This document shows positions 42,148 to 51,261 of a DNA stretch of 64,000 bases, piece after piece; the first letter of the stretch is position 1; each line of letters begins with the position of its first letter. Source of the DNA: Sediminibacterium roseum. GTDB lineage: Bacteria > Bacteroidota > Bacteroidia > Chitinophagales > Chitinophagaceae. The stretch is from positions 932,325 through 996,324 of the forward strand of contig NZ_JAACJS010000015.1 in NCBI RefSeq assembly GCF_009939005.1. Direction: 5' to 3'. Under the pieces are notes generated by a model that searched no databases, was not told the DNA's origin, and saw only the letters and a list, made by a program, of their open reading frames with translations. The translations under genes were made by a program, and so were the position numbers.

Positions 42148-43094
42148 AATACACCCACACTTTCCAGGTCTTCTATCTTCTGTTTCATTTTGATATCCTC
42201 CAATTTCACCAGCATGTCGTTTACCATCATGGTGAGATTGTATTCCGGTCGCCATCCCCAATCCTCTCTTGCCTCCAGGTCACCTACTGTTGCGGGCCAG
42301 GTGTCTGCAATCCGCTGCCTGTGATCGGGCTCGTAGCTGATCTGGAATTCAGGACAGAAACCTTTGATGCTCTCGTACAGTTCTGCAGGTGTAAAACTCA
42401 TCGCCGAAACATCATAGCTCATCCTGTTCTCAATTCTCTCCGGTGCTGCTTCCATCAACCTGATCGTCGCACGGACTGCATCCGGCATATACATCATTGG
42501 AAGACGGGTGTCTTCTTTCAGGAAGCATTTGTAAACTTTCTTCTCAAGCGCGCTGTGGAATATATCTACTGCGTAATCGGTCGTACCACCACCCGGCTGT
42601 GTCTTGTAGGAGATCAAACCGGGGTATCTCAAAGAGCGCACATCAACACCATACTTATCGAAATAATACTGGCACCAACACTCTCCTGCAGCTTTCGAAA
42701 TCCCATAAACCGTTGAAGTAGGCGCGTGAACCGCAATACTGCTGGGCCAGAATAATTTTATCTTCTCTTCACGCGCAATGTCCAGCACATTAATAAGCCC
42801 ATCCATGTTCAGCTTCCAGGCCTTCCGGGGATCCTGTTCCCCTGTTGCCGATAAGGTGGCGGCCAGCATGTATATTTCGGTGATTCCTAACCGGATGATT
42901 CTCGAGTGAAGTATATCTGCACGCAACACATCCAGGTTCTGCCATGGTCCTGTTTCTTTAAGGGCTTTCGGCTCTTTCACAACATCAGAGGCAAACACAT
43001 TTTCTGCTCCATATTTCCTCCTCAGTGCAAGCGTGAGCTCCACGCCTATTTGTCCGGCTGCTCCTATCACTAATATTTTTGTTTGTTCATTCAT
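42144..43094 (-). CDS. L-threonine 3-dehydrogenase-like NAD-dependent enzyme (extended SDR)
   Basis: The start MNEQTKILVIGAAGQIG (ATG 43092-43094) is preferred to a longer frame because it begins at the Rossmann fold. Residues 8-18 carry IGAAGQIGVEL, the NAD site, and YGISKAAGE is the catalytic YxxxK. LSATGE is a typical L-threonine dehydrogenase segment, and the 316-residue length fits the short TDH group that oxidises L-threonine to 2-amino-3-oxobutyrate. Other epimerases of the SDR family are possible. Its presence in a GH3/LytTR operon is odd, as no kbl gene is next to it. Confidence 0.8.
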   Translation of the reverse strand: MNEQTKILVIGAAGQIGVELTLALRRKYGAENVFASDVVKEPKALKETGPWQNLDVLRADILHSRIIRLGITEIYMLAATLSATGEQDPRKAWKLNMDGLINVLDIAREEKIKLFWPSSIAVHAPTSTVYGISKAAGECWCQYYFDKYGVDVRSLRYPGLISYKTQPGGGTTDYAVDIFHSALEKKVYKCFLKEDTRLPMMYMPDAVRATIRLMEAAPERIENRMSYDVSAMSFTPAELYESIKGFCPEFQISYEPDHRQRIADTWPATVGDLEAREDWGWRPEYNLTMMVNDMLVKLEDIKMKQKIEDLESVGVL

Positions 43095-43110
43095 TGTACT
43101 CTGTAATTTA

Positions 43111-43773
43111 TCAGTCTGCTGTATAGCCTTTCGATGTAAACCGTGCATTTTTCACGGTATTAATACCAATTGCTTTCTTTTTCCTTGCAGAGGGACGTCT
43201 TTCTTCAATCACCGCAACTCCATCCATTTGATGCATTTCACTAAGCTCCTCCTCGATCACATCCATTTTCGTCCGTTCCAAGTCCTTTGCAAAACGGTAA
43301 GGATCCCCACCGCACCTTCCTACCACAACCAGCAATGGGTCGCGCATAGAAGATTGATAAGTGAGACCGATCTTAAAATCCACTTTGTGCGCATACCCCT
43401 TTCTAAAATCAGGTCCGGGTTCATGCAGCTGCAATGTGGTTCGTGTAAACCATTTGATCCGGGAGATGGCCACAGTATAACTCATGTGTATCTTCACGAA
43501 CAGGTGGCTTGGTAGGTGGCCCTCAATTTCAGAAAGCGAATTACCTGCGATGAAAGTTTGATGCTTGGTTACGACCAGGCAAAAACGGTTTTTCGCCATG
43601 CAATACAGTATGTCGGCAAATGCCACCTGGTTGTACTGCTTGTCACAGCGGATAAACAGGAAATCTGTATTGAACAGAATTCTCCGCGCATACGATTGCA
43701 CCTTTTCCGGCATTCGATTCCTTTTTTCAACCAGCGACAGGTCGCCTATCCCGGGATCTTTACCTCCTCTCAT
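43111..43773 (-). CDS. LytTR-domain transcription regulator without receiver
   Basis: I use Met10 of the longest frame (43773), as it reduces the overlap with the preceding gene to 14 bases. The domain spans TDFLFIRCDKQYNQVAFADILYCMAKNRFCLVVTKHQTFIAGNSLSEIEGHLPSHLFVKIHMSYTV in the protein, with no receiver domain before it. The long C-terminal region with a basic stretch (RRPSARKKKAIG) has no assignment. As a free-standing LytTR protein it is probably controlled by a partner or a ligand. It precedes the dehydrogenase gene in the operon. Confidence 0.75.
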   Translation of the reverse strand: MRGGKDPGIGDLSLVEKRNRMPEKVQSYARRILFNTDFLFIRCDKQYNQVAFADILYCMAKNRFCLVVTKHQTFIAGNSLSEIEGHLPSHLFVKIHMSYTVAISRIKWFTRTTLQLHEPGPDFRKGYAHKVDFKIGLTYQSSMRDPLLVVVGRCGGDPYRFAKDLERTKMDVIEEELSEMHQMDGVAVIEERRPSARKKKAIGINTVKNARFTSKGYTAD

Positions 43774-44245
43774 ACACTGCCTTCGATTCCCACACTTCAC
43801 CGTTTGTTAAATTTTCATCTTTGCGCTGCAGGATCAGTGAGCCGTATTCAAGACTGTAAGTATCCGTCACTTTTCTTTCCAGTTTACCCGCATCGTCCGG
43901 GCTGGAGATGGTAGTAAAACAGACAAAGCTGTTGCCGTCATTGCTCCAGGTGGTGGTAATGGTCTTTTTCCTTTTCGATGCCGTTGTCAACTCTACAGCC
44001 CTGCCATCTTTGGTAAGTTTTTCACTGACCGTAAAATCGGTATTGTTGGCACCCATCGTGATTTTATCAAGATTCACCACGGTGGCGGTTTGCGAGATAT
44101 TGATCTGTTTGGGTGACCCATTGGAATACAGGTTTCCTGAAATGGATTCCTGTTCGACAAATACCCAGTTACCAGTAAAATCTGCTTTCTGTGCGAACGC
44201 ACTAAAGACCACAAAGCACAAAGCTGCAAGCGTGAAGGTTTTCAT
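43760..44245 (-). CDS. Small secreted lipocalin-like protein (161 residues)
   Basis: The protein has a signal peptide ending near AFAQ at residue 19 and a beta-rich fold that may be lipocalin-like (GNWVFVEQESISGNLYS, ELTTASKRKKTITT). It has a clear paralog at 50755-51240: both share ELTTAS.RKKT and a C-terminal GE.W...A.Y.R. Its function is unknown; it could bind a small ligand. It lies five bases after the GH3 gene, so it is probably in the same operon. Confidence 0.7.
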   Translation of the reverse strand: MKTFTLAALCFVVFSAFAQKADFTGNWVFVEQESISGNLYSNGSPKQINISQTATVVNLDKITMGANNTDFTVSEKLTKDGRAVELTTASKRKKTITTTWSNDGNSFVCFTTISSPDDAGKLERKVTDTYSLEYGSLILQRKDENLTNGEVWESKAVYERR

Positions 44246-44250
44246 AAGGA

Positions 44251-46494
44251 TTATTTATAGTTGTAATTGATTTTTAAAAGTTCTTCTGAATTCGGCCCGA
44301 TCATGATCTCGAACACACCCGGTTCTACCAGGTATTGCATCTTCGCATTCCAGTAGGCAAGCATGTTGGCATCGATCTCGAAGGAAACCTTTTTGGTTTC
44401 GCCAGGCTGCACGCTGATGCGCTGGAAGTTTTTGAGTTCCTTGACGGGGCGGGTAGCACTGCTCACCTTTTGGTGGACATAGAGTTGCACGATCTCATCA
44501 CCCGCCAATTTGCCCTGGTTGGTAACATCGACACTGACAGTGTTACCGCGCAGCTGAATATTGCTGTAGCCGTATTTGTTATAGCTCAAGCCGAATCCGA
44601 ATGGATAGAGTGGTGTATTCTTTTCTGACACGTACTCAAAATGATGCGCACTGGGTTTGCGGTTGTAATAGATCGGCAGCTGTCCTACGCTACGTGGCAC
44701 ACTTATCGTGAGTTTTCCGGATGGATTGACATCGCCAAAGAGAATATTAGCAAATGCATTACCCGTTTCCTGTCCCGAGAACCAGCCATCAATGATCGCG
44801 CTTGCTTTTTCCTGGATATAATTCACACAAAGCGGACGTCCATGAGCGAGATAGACGATCACTGGTTTACCTGTCGCGATCAGTGCTTTGACAAGATCAT
44901 TTTGATCACTCAATAACTCTAAAGTGGATACATCTCCGAAGCGATCCGGGTTTCCGGCTTCACGTGAGAATTGTTCGTTCTCTCCTACTGCGCAGATAAT
45001 GATATCCGATTGCTGTGCAACTGCGACTGCTGAATCAATTTTACGAAGGTTGTTTTCGCGGCTCGGCCATTTAACACGTCCCGTGTATTGATAATTATTT
45101 AAAGAGTAAGTGTCACCGTTTAAAGAAAGGTCTACCCCTTTTGCATACAACACCTCCGCCGTGTTACCCACCTTATTCTTGACGCCTTCCAGAAGTGAAA
45201 CATTATGTACAGGTACACCTGAATAATCACCCGTATAATTTGTTGCCGCCATGGGTCCGATGACCGCGATCTTTTTATACCGCCCTTTTGGTAAAGGCAG
45301 TATATTGTTTTGATTTTTCAGCAATACCATCGAACGTTCAGCTGCAACCCTTGACAATTCACGCCCTTCCGGTTGGTTGATCTTCGCGAGCGCCTCTTCG
45401 AGTTTGATTTCTTTGGCTTCGAACAAGCCCATTTTGAACTTTAGACGCAGCACATACGAAACTGCTTCGTCAAGATCTTTCATGTTGATCCTGCCTTCTT
45501 TAACGAGCGCAATGAGTTTCTCGTAATTATTCCCATAAGGAAGGTCCACCGTCACACCGGCATTGAATGCCATCAGTGCAGCTGTTGATTTATCTTTCGC
45601 AACGAAATGTTTGTTGTGCAGTTGATCAATCGCCCACCAGTCGGAGACAAGTACGCCGTCATATTTCCATTCTTTGCGTAATACATCTTTTAAGAGCCAG
45701 CTGTTGGCGTGCGCCGGGATGCCATCGATCTCTACATAAGCAGGCATGATCGCAGCGGGGCTGGACCGTTGTATCGCGAGACGAAAAGGCTCCATGTGAA
45801 AGGTTCTCAACACCCGTTCAGAAAAATCTGCCGGTGCCTGGTTAACACCACCTTCGGATTGACCGTGTCCTGTAAAATGTTTAAGGGTTGCCATCACACC
45901 ACCGCCCTGTAGCCCCCGAACGACCGCTGATCCCATAAGGCCGCAGAGATAAGGATCTTCGCCAAAAGTTTCTCCTGTTCTGCCCCAGCGCGGATCCCGC
46001 GTAACATCTATCACTGGCGACAACACCATTGTGGTCCCCCTTGATTTGGCCTGTGCGGCAACGTAGTTGTATATCCTTTCTGTCAGAAGCGTATCCCACG
46101 AACACGCAAGACCGATCGAAGTCGGGAATACATCTGTCTTCATGGCGAGTAAACCATGATGGGCTTCATCCAGGAATATCGCGGGAATGCCCAGTCTTGT
46201 TTTACGCAGGTATTCCTGCGTTTTATTGCGGTTGTTGATGGATTCTTCGAGACTGTTGTCAAAATCGGGATTGATCATGGAGATCCCGTTACCAAATAAG
46301 GAATCGATCTTCTTTTTGTCATTGAAGAAAGCCCTGTTGACCTTTGGGTTCGCCGCAAAAGAACTGCGAAGTTGCGCTACCTTTTCTTCCACGGTCATCT
46401 TCTTCAACAGTTCTTCGATCCGTTGTTCGTTGTTTTGCGCGTGGATATTGAACACGCCAATGCAGGCAAGCAATAATAATGTCAGTTTTCTCAT
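44251..46494 (-). CDS. Secreted GH3 glycoside hydrolase (beta-glucosidase-like)
   Basis: The 747-residue enzyme has a signal peptide ending near IHAQ at residue 20. The GH3 N-terminal domain includes GTTMVLSPVIDVTRDPRWGR, TLKHFTGHG and the nucleophile Asp285 in LVSDWWAID. The C-terminal domain has GENEQFSREAGNPDR, which contains a likely acid/base Glu, and a fibronectin-III-like end (GDEIVQLYVHQKVSSATRPVKELKNFQRI). It should hydrolyse beta-glucosides or related glycosides in the periplasm or outside. It is first in an operon of five genes, and a decayed paralog lies just upstream. Confidence 0.93.
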   Translation of the reverse strand: MRKLTLLLLACIGVFNIHAQNNEQRIEELLKKMTVEEKVAQLRSSFAANPKVNRAFFNDKKKIDSLFGNGISMINPDFDNSLEESINNRNKTQEYLRKTRLGIPAIFLDEAHHGLLAMKTDVFPTSIGLACSWDTLLTERIYNYVAAQAKSRGTTMVLSPVIDVTRDPRWGRTGETFGEDPYLCGLMGSAVVRGLQGGGVMATLKHFTGHGQSEGGVNQAPADFSERVLRTFHMEPFRLAIQRSSPAAIMPAYVEIDGIPAHANSWLLKDVLRKEWKYDGVLVSDWWAIDQLHNKHFVAKDKSTAALMAFNAGVTVDLPYGNNYEKLIALVKEGRINMKDLDEAVSYVLRLKFKMGLFEAKEIKLEEALAKINQPEGRELSRVAAERSMVLLKNQNNILPLPKGRYKKIAVIGPMAATNYTGDYSGVPVHNVSLLEGVKNKVGNTAEVLYAKGVDLSLNGDTYSLNNYQYTGRVKWPSRENNLRKIDSAVAVAQQSDIIICAVGENEQFSREAGNPDRFGDVSTLELLSDQNDLVKALIATGKPVIVYLAHGRPLCVNYIQEKASAIIDGWFSGQETGNAFANILFGDVNPSGKLTISVPRSVGQLPIYYNRKPSAHHFEYVSEKNTPLYPFGFGLSYNKYGYSNIQLRGNTVSVDVTNQGKLAGDEIVQLYVHQKVSSATRPVKELKNFQRISVQPGETKKVSFEIDANMLAYWNAKMQYLVEPGVFEIMIGPNSEELLKINYNYK

Positions 46495-46570
46495 TTCCTG
46501 TGGTTAGATATAAAGACCCTTCTAAAAGCAAATTGTATTAGTCAATCCACTATTTTTTAACCAATATTTT

Positions 46571-47920
46571 TCACGACTTAATAATTTCACATCTTCCAGC
46601 AAACGAAACATCTTGAACAAGTAAACTGAATAGTCGCGGAAGTAATTGGTGGCTGTCATTAGCCCGATCACGGCTATTGTTTTGTGTTGGCCTTTTGCAA
46701 GGGCAGTATGTTGTTTTGATTTTTGAGCAGGACCATCGACCGTTCTGCAGCGATCCTGGATAGCTCTCTGCCTTCGGGTTGGTTGATGTGTTTAAGTGCT
46801 CCTTCAAGCGTTACTGCTGGTGGGTTGTCGAACAAACCCATTTTGAATTTTAAACGCAATACATAAGCAACTGCTTCATCAAGATCTTTCATCGGGATCT
46901 TGCCGTCTTTGACCAGTTGGATCAGTCTTTCGTAGTTGTTGCCGTACGGCAAATCGACTGTTACGCCTGCGTTCAACGCCTGTAAAGCTGCATCCATTTT
47001 GTCGGTTGCCACCAGGTGTTTGTTGTACAATTGGTCAATTGCCCAACTGTCGGAAACCACCACGCCTTTGTAACCCCATTCTTTGCGTAAGACATCGGTT
47101 AACAGCCATTTATTTCGCGTGAGCGGGAACACCGTTCATCTCAACATAGGCTGGCATAATGCCAGCTGGGTTTACTCTTTGGATGACCAGGCGGAAAGGC
47201 TCCATGTGGGCATTACGAAAGGCACGCATACCCTGATCTGCGGGGCCCTGGTTAATACCACATTCGCTTTGGCCGTGGGCAGTGAAATGTTTGAGCGTAG
47301 CCATAACACCGCCTCTTTGAAATCCGCGTACTACGGCGCTTCCCATCAAACCCCTTAGATAAGGATCTTCACCATAAGTTTCTCCGGTCCTGCTCCAGCG
47401 GGGGTGACGAACGACGTCTATAACCGGAGCAAGTATCATTGTTGTACCACGTGCCCCGGCTTGGATTGCCGCTTATTTATAGATACACTCCGTTAATAGC
47501 GTATCCCATGAACAGGCTAGGGAAATACTCGTTGGAAAGATGTCTGATTTCATTGCGAGAAGTCCGTGATGGGCTTCGTCCAGGAATATCGCTGGTATAC
47601 CCAGACGTGTTTGTTTTATTAAGTATTGCTGCGTCAAATTCCGGTTGTTTATCGATTCTTCAAGGCTGTTGTCGAAGTCGGGTTTGATCATGGCGACTCC
47701 ATTGCCAAACAGCGAATCGAGTTTGAATTTACTCTCAAAAAAAGCAGCTTTGATCTTCGGGTTGGCAGCAAATGAGCTACGCAACTGGCATACCTTTTCT
47801 TCAACGTTTATTCAAATAATTAATGAAAAGATCTTTTTTTCATCAGCTGCCTATTGGGCATAGACATAATCTGACTGCATAGCAAATACTGCAAACAATA
47901 GTAGAGAACAGGAAACGTAC
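46571..47920 (-). pseudogene. Decayed tandem copy of the GH3 gene
   Basis: Fragments in three frames reproduce the neighbouring GH3 gene. Near 47860-47915 a signal peptide remnant reads LLFAVFAMQSDYVYAQ, followed by a stop. 47473-47784 matches residues 42-141 (RSSFAANPK..., ending with a stop after TECIYK), 47110-47439 matches about 155-262, and 46674-47132 matches about 264-420, with frameshifts between. Beyond 46674 a further frame reads AVIG.MTATNYF, like the intact gene's AVIGPMAATNYT. The C-terminal half is lost. The nucleophile region VVSDSWAID has Trp replaced by Ser. It is a dead paralog of a tandem duplication. Confidence 0.9.
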
Positions 47921-48001
47921 TACCAGTTCCTGAATTTATTTGGGCGAAATTATCGCTTAGACAACATCTGAAATAACTAACCGCAAAACTATACCAAAAG
48001 A

Positions 48002-50713
48002 TTATTTTTTAGTTGGCACGAGTTCAAATTCGTCTGAGAAATTTGACCATGTATTGGTACCTGAAATTATCCAACGAGGAGGTGGACTATCTTTTAAGTA
48101 GTGGTCAAAGAATTGTTCAACTCTTTTTGTGAAGTCAACGGCTTCAAGCCCCCCCACTATGTGCCCCGAACTGCGATAGTTAAGCATCCAACTCGGTTTA
48201 CCCAATCTTCTCATAGCTACAAACATCTCAATCCCCTGTTCCCAAGGAACTCCGCCATCTATCTGACTATGAAATATTAAAAGAGGGGCTTGTATCTTAT
48301 CTGCAAATAAAATTGGTGATTCTTCTATGTATCTCTTGCGATCTGCCCACAGGCTAGTGTTTAACCTCGACTCTGCATTCGGTAATCGGCTAGCTTTCTT
48401 ATTCAAGCCGTACCCTGATAAACTTAAGGAACCGCTAACCATATCACTTACTCCCGCTCCTGCAATAGCAGCAGAAAATAACTGCGTATGGGAAACAATA
48501 TGATAAACCATCTGACCAGAAAAACTATGTCCCACCAACCCTAACCGGGTTTGATCTACAAATTTATAGGACTTTAAGACAGCTACCGCAGACTCAACAG
48601 TCCGCAATGCACTTTTTCCAATCTCCCCAACACGGAAATGTATATCAGGTGTAAATACAAGATAACCTTGACTTACAAACCATGGTATATTAATCATGCC
48701 ATTTGAAAATTCTGGCCTTATATACTCATTCAAGCTAGTTGAAAATTGTTCATAAATTATAAAAATAAGCGGGTACTTTTTACTGCTATCAAAATTATCA
48801 GGCTTATATAATACTCCCTGGGAAGCAATTCCACCTTCCAATTTGAAGCGCATCAATTCCGACTTCAACCATTTATAATTTTGCTCAGGATAGATCGTAG
48901 TGAGTGTGTCAAACGTAACGAAATTCGACGTGGAGAATAAGTTGGGTGATTTCTGGCAACTCTGAAGCATAATCACCCATCTATCGCTGTCTTTTGCTTT
49001 AAGAGGTTTCATACCCTGATCATAATGACGCCCAGTATTTTGAAACGGCTCAGTATATATTGTATAATTACCCATGAATAATGATTGTGGGGACGTGCCA
49101 CTCGTCAGGTCCAAACAAAAAATACCATTTTCTTTATTTAGGTTGTTTAATGCAACCAAATAAAGTTTATGAGACTCCAGCTCCAAAAAGCTATCTTTAG
49201 ATGTTGCAGCTATTAGTCGAAACTTAATCATATTTCCGCGACCAAATTTCTTAGTTAAGCACGTAGGGCTCCGTAGGCCGGAAGGATCTAAAGACCAAAG
49301 ATCAAACTGATCATAAACAACTAAACTTCCGTCATCTGGATTCCATCCTGCAATGCCCGCCGATCTATCATCTACTACTACCATTTTCCCATTTTCAGTG
49401 AGCTTAAATTCAAAATCGTTGGCAAAAGCTCCGGGTGTAAGGCTTTCAGTTAGTACTCTTATCCTTCGGCTGCTAATTTCATAGGAACAAAAATGCTGTA
49501 GTTTTCCATCATAGTACAACAAGAATCTCCCGTCCGGGGAAAAGACAAAACTAGACAATGCCCCTTTCAGAAATGGTTGTCGTTGGCCAGTCTTCATAGA
49601 AACAAGGAAAAGGCTATCAATATCTTTCAGCCAAAACCTATCTCCCTGTGTATCATTTTTGACCAGGTAATAGTCGCCAATTTTCCAGGGATACGCCTCT
49701 ACTGCATCACCAATTTTAGGAACCAGATTTATCATGCTGTTCTCATCAATATTCAACCTCGCTTCGAAAACATTTCTCTGCAATGTTGCACCTTCGTTAA
49801 TACGTTTAGACTGAAGAAAAGTATCTGTATAACTCCAAAGGTCTAATCTTGGGTTGCCTTTCTCTGGCGTATTTACTTTCGCAGTTTTTTTGTATTTAAG
49901 AGTTAATTTTAAGTATTCGCCATCATTGGTAAACCCAAAAAGGTCTCCTAATACATATTGTTGATTTTTATTATCAGAATACAATCGCTTCAATCCACGG
50001 CTCGACGAATAATAATAAATAGACTTATCATCACTTTGAAATGGCAAAGTACCTGAAGTAATAAAAGCAATTTTATCACCTGAATCATTAGCGATTAAAT
50101 TTGAAACGTTAGTTACGCTGTCAGCACCCCTGTATATAATACGGCGAGTTTGAGAAGGGAGGTTTATAAGGGAAAGAGTTTTTGATGAGTCTATCAAAAG
50201 GAGGCTGGATTGATTCTTGCACAAATTATAAGCTATCACTTGTTGAAATTCAAACTTCCTGCCCTCATCTATATCGTATAAAATTAGACTCTTTTTTGGT
50301 TCGAAAAAACAGAGCCATTTATCAGATCTACACGACATGGGCTGCCTATAAGTGGCGGAACCGACATAGGTAAGCTTAAAGTCATTGACCAAATCCAATG
50401 TGAATATCGAATCTCCTCTTTCGAAAAGTAGATATCTGCTGGAGTTGGAGAAAGATATCAATTTCTCGTTGTCGATTTCCAATATTCTACGATTATCAAA
50501 GTTTTTCAGATACGTACTAGTACGTCTTTGACCATTAGAAATAGTATACGCGACATAACGACCATCATTAGACAAAAGGACGTCTTTCGAAACCCAGGGC
50601 CATCTAACTACCGCAGAACTATCAACTACTTTTTTAATCTGACCACTAGTCACAAACGGCAACAAACCGATGACAAATAAAATAACTATACGAGTAAGCT
50701 GTGTTCTCATCAC
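48002..50713 (-). CDS. Secreted prolyl-oligopeptidase-family (S9) peptidase
   Basis: The 903-residue protein has a signal peptide ending near TSGQ at residue 25 and a long N-terminal region that looks like a beta-propeller (repeats of 'Y.SSSRGLKRLY', 'VFSPDGRFLLYYDG'). The alpha/beta-hydrolase domain follows, with Ser in GHSFSG near 729, Asp in HSQIDGGVPWEQ and His in SSGHIVGG. S9 enzymes cleave peptides, and many act as dipeptidyl peptidases. The gene lies next to a SusC/SusD locus and a thioredoxin-like gene, and the block is AT-richer than the flanking genes. Confidence 0.9.
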   Translation of the reverse strand: MMRTQLTRIVILFVIGLLPFVTSGQIKKVVDSSAVVRWPWVSKDVLLSNDGRYVAYTISNGQRRTSTYLKNFDNRRILEIDNEKLISFSNSSRYLLFERGDSIFTLDLVNDFKLTYVGSATYRQPMSCRSDKWLCFFEPKKSLILYDIDEGRKFEFQQVIAYNLCKNQSSLLLIDSSKTLSLINLPSQTRRIIYRGADSVTNVSNLIANDSGDKIAFITSGTLPFQSDDKSIYYYSSSRGLKRLYSDNKNQQYVLGDLFGFTNDGEYLKLTLKYKKTAKVNTPEKGNPRLDLWSYTDTFLQSKRINEGATLQRNVFEARLNIDENSMINLVPKIGDAVEAYPWKIGDYYLVKNDTQGDRFWLKDIDSLFLVSMKTGQRQPFLKGALSSFVFSPDGRFLLYYDGKLQHFCSYEISSRRIRVLTESLTPGAFANDFEFKLTENGKMVVVDDRSAGIAGWNPDDGSLVVYDQFDLWSLDPSGLRSPTCLTKKFGRGNMIKFRLIAATSKDSFLELESHKLYLVALNNLNKENGIFCLDLTSGTSPQSLFMGNYTIYTEPFQNTGRHYDQGMKPLKAKDSDRWVIMLQSCQKSPNLFSTSNFVTFDTLTTIYPEQNYKWLKSELMRFKLEGGIASQGVLYKPDNFDSSKKYPLIFIIYEQFSTSLNEYIRPEFSNGMINIPWFVSQGYLVFTPDIHFRVGEIGKSALRTVESAVAVLKSYKFVDQTRLGLVGHSFSGQMVYHIVSHTQLFSAAIAGAGVSDMVSGSLSLSGYGLNKKASRLPNAESRLNTSLWADRKRYIEESPILFADKIQAPLLIFHSQIDGGVPWEQGIEMFVAMRRLGKPSWMLNYRSSGHIVGGLEAVDFTKRVEQFFDHYLKDSPPPRWIISGTNTWSNFSDEFELVPTKK

Positions 50714-50754
50714 GATATGAAGTTGTTTGCTTTTATGAACTTGGCAAGAGAATA

Positions 50755-51240
50755 CTAATCTCGACTATACATAGCATCGATCTGCCATTCCTCGCCAGTG
50801 ATATAATTTAAACTCTTTCTACTCAGATAAAGCTTATCATCGAGCACTCGCCAAGCGTCTGTTGACACTATTTCTAAATAAGAATCTTTGAAGGGATTAT
50901 AGATCGAAGATGTAACAATTATGTAATTTTTGCTGGCATTAAAATTAACTAACTTCGTTTTTTTCCGCCCACTCGCTGTAGTCAGTTCACTTTTTTTGCC
51001 CACAACAAGTGTATCAATAACTGTTGATACACTCGAATCAACTTTTAACGCCTCCTCTATAACTACCTTCTTACCAGAAATATTGATTTGAACGGAAATT
51101 GGTGTCGAACCCCAGTAATATATACTACCGCTGACAGGATGTTGCTGGACTAATTTCCATTTTTTTGTTTGGGCTGTTACAACCATGCTTAAAAAGCATG
51201 TGAAAATGGCTACTAATATTCTCTTTTTATCAAAGGACAC
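50755..51240 (-). CDS. Small secreted lipocalin-like protein (161 residues), paralog of 43760-44245
   Basis: The protein has a signal peptide ending near VTAQ at residue 24. It then shares with the paralog KWKLVQQHPVSGSIY, ELTTASGRKKTKLVNF and the end GEEWQIDAMYSR. The two copies have the same length. Their function is unknown. It lies 21 bases after the thioredoxin-like gene, probably in the SusC/SusD transcription unit. Confidence 0.7.
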   Translation of the reverse strand: MSFDKKRILVAIFTCFLSMVVTAQTKKWKLVQQHPVSGSIYYWGSTPISVQINISGKKVVIEEALKVDSSVSTVIDTLVVGKKSELTTASGRKKTKLVNFNASKNYIIVTSSIYNPFKDSYLEIVSTDAWRVLDDKLYLSRKSLNYITGEEWQIDAMYSRD

Positions 51241-51261
51241 AATGTTGAATTTTAGCTGTTT

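Noticed and set aside
43787..43796. TTCGATTCCC, matching the tRNA-Glu T loop, as a second attachment site
   Set aside because: It lies within coding sequence of two overlapping genes and matches only 10 bases of a common tRNA motif. A similar string also occurs nearby at 43713.
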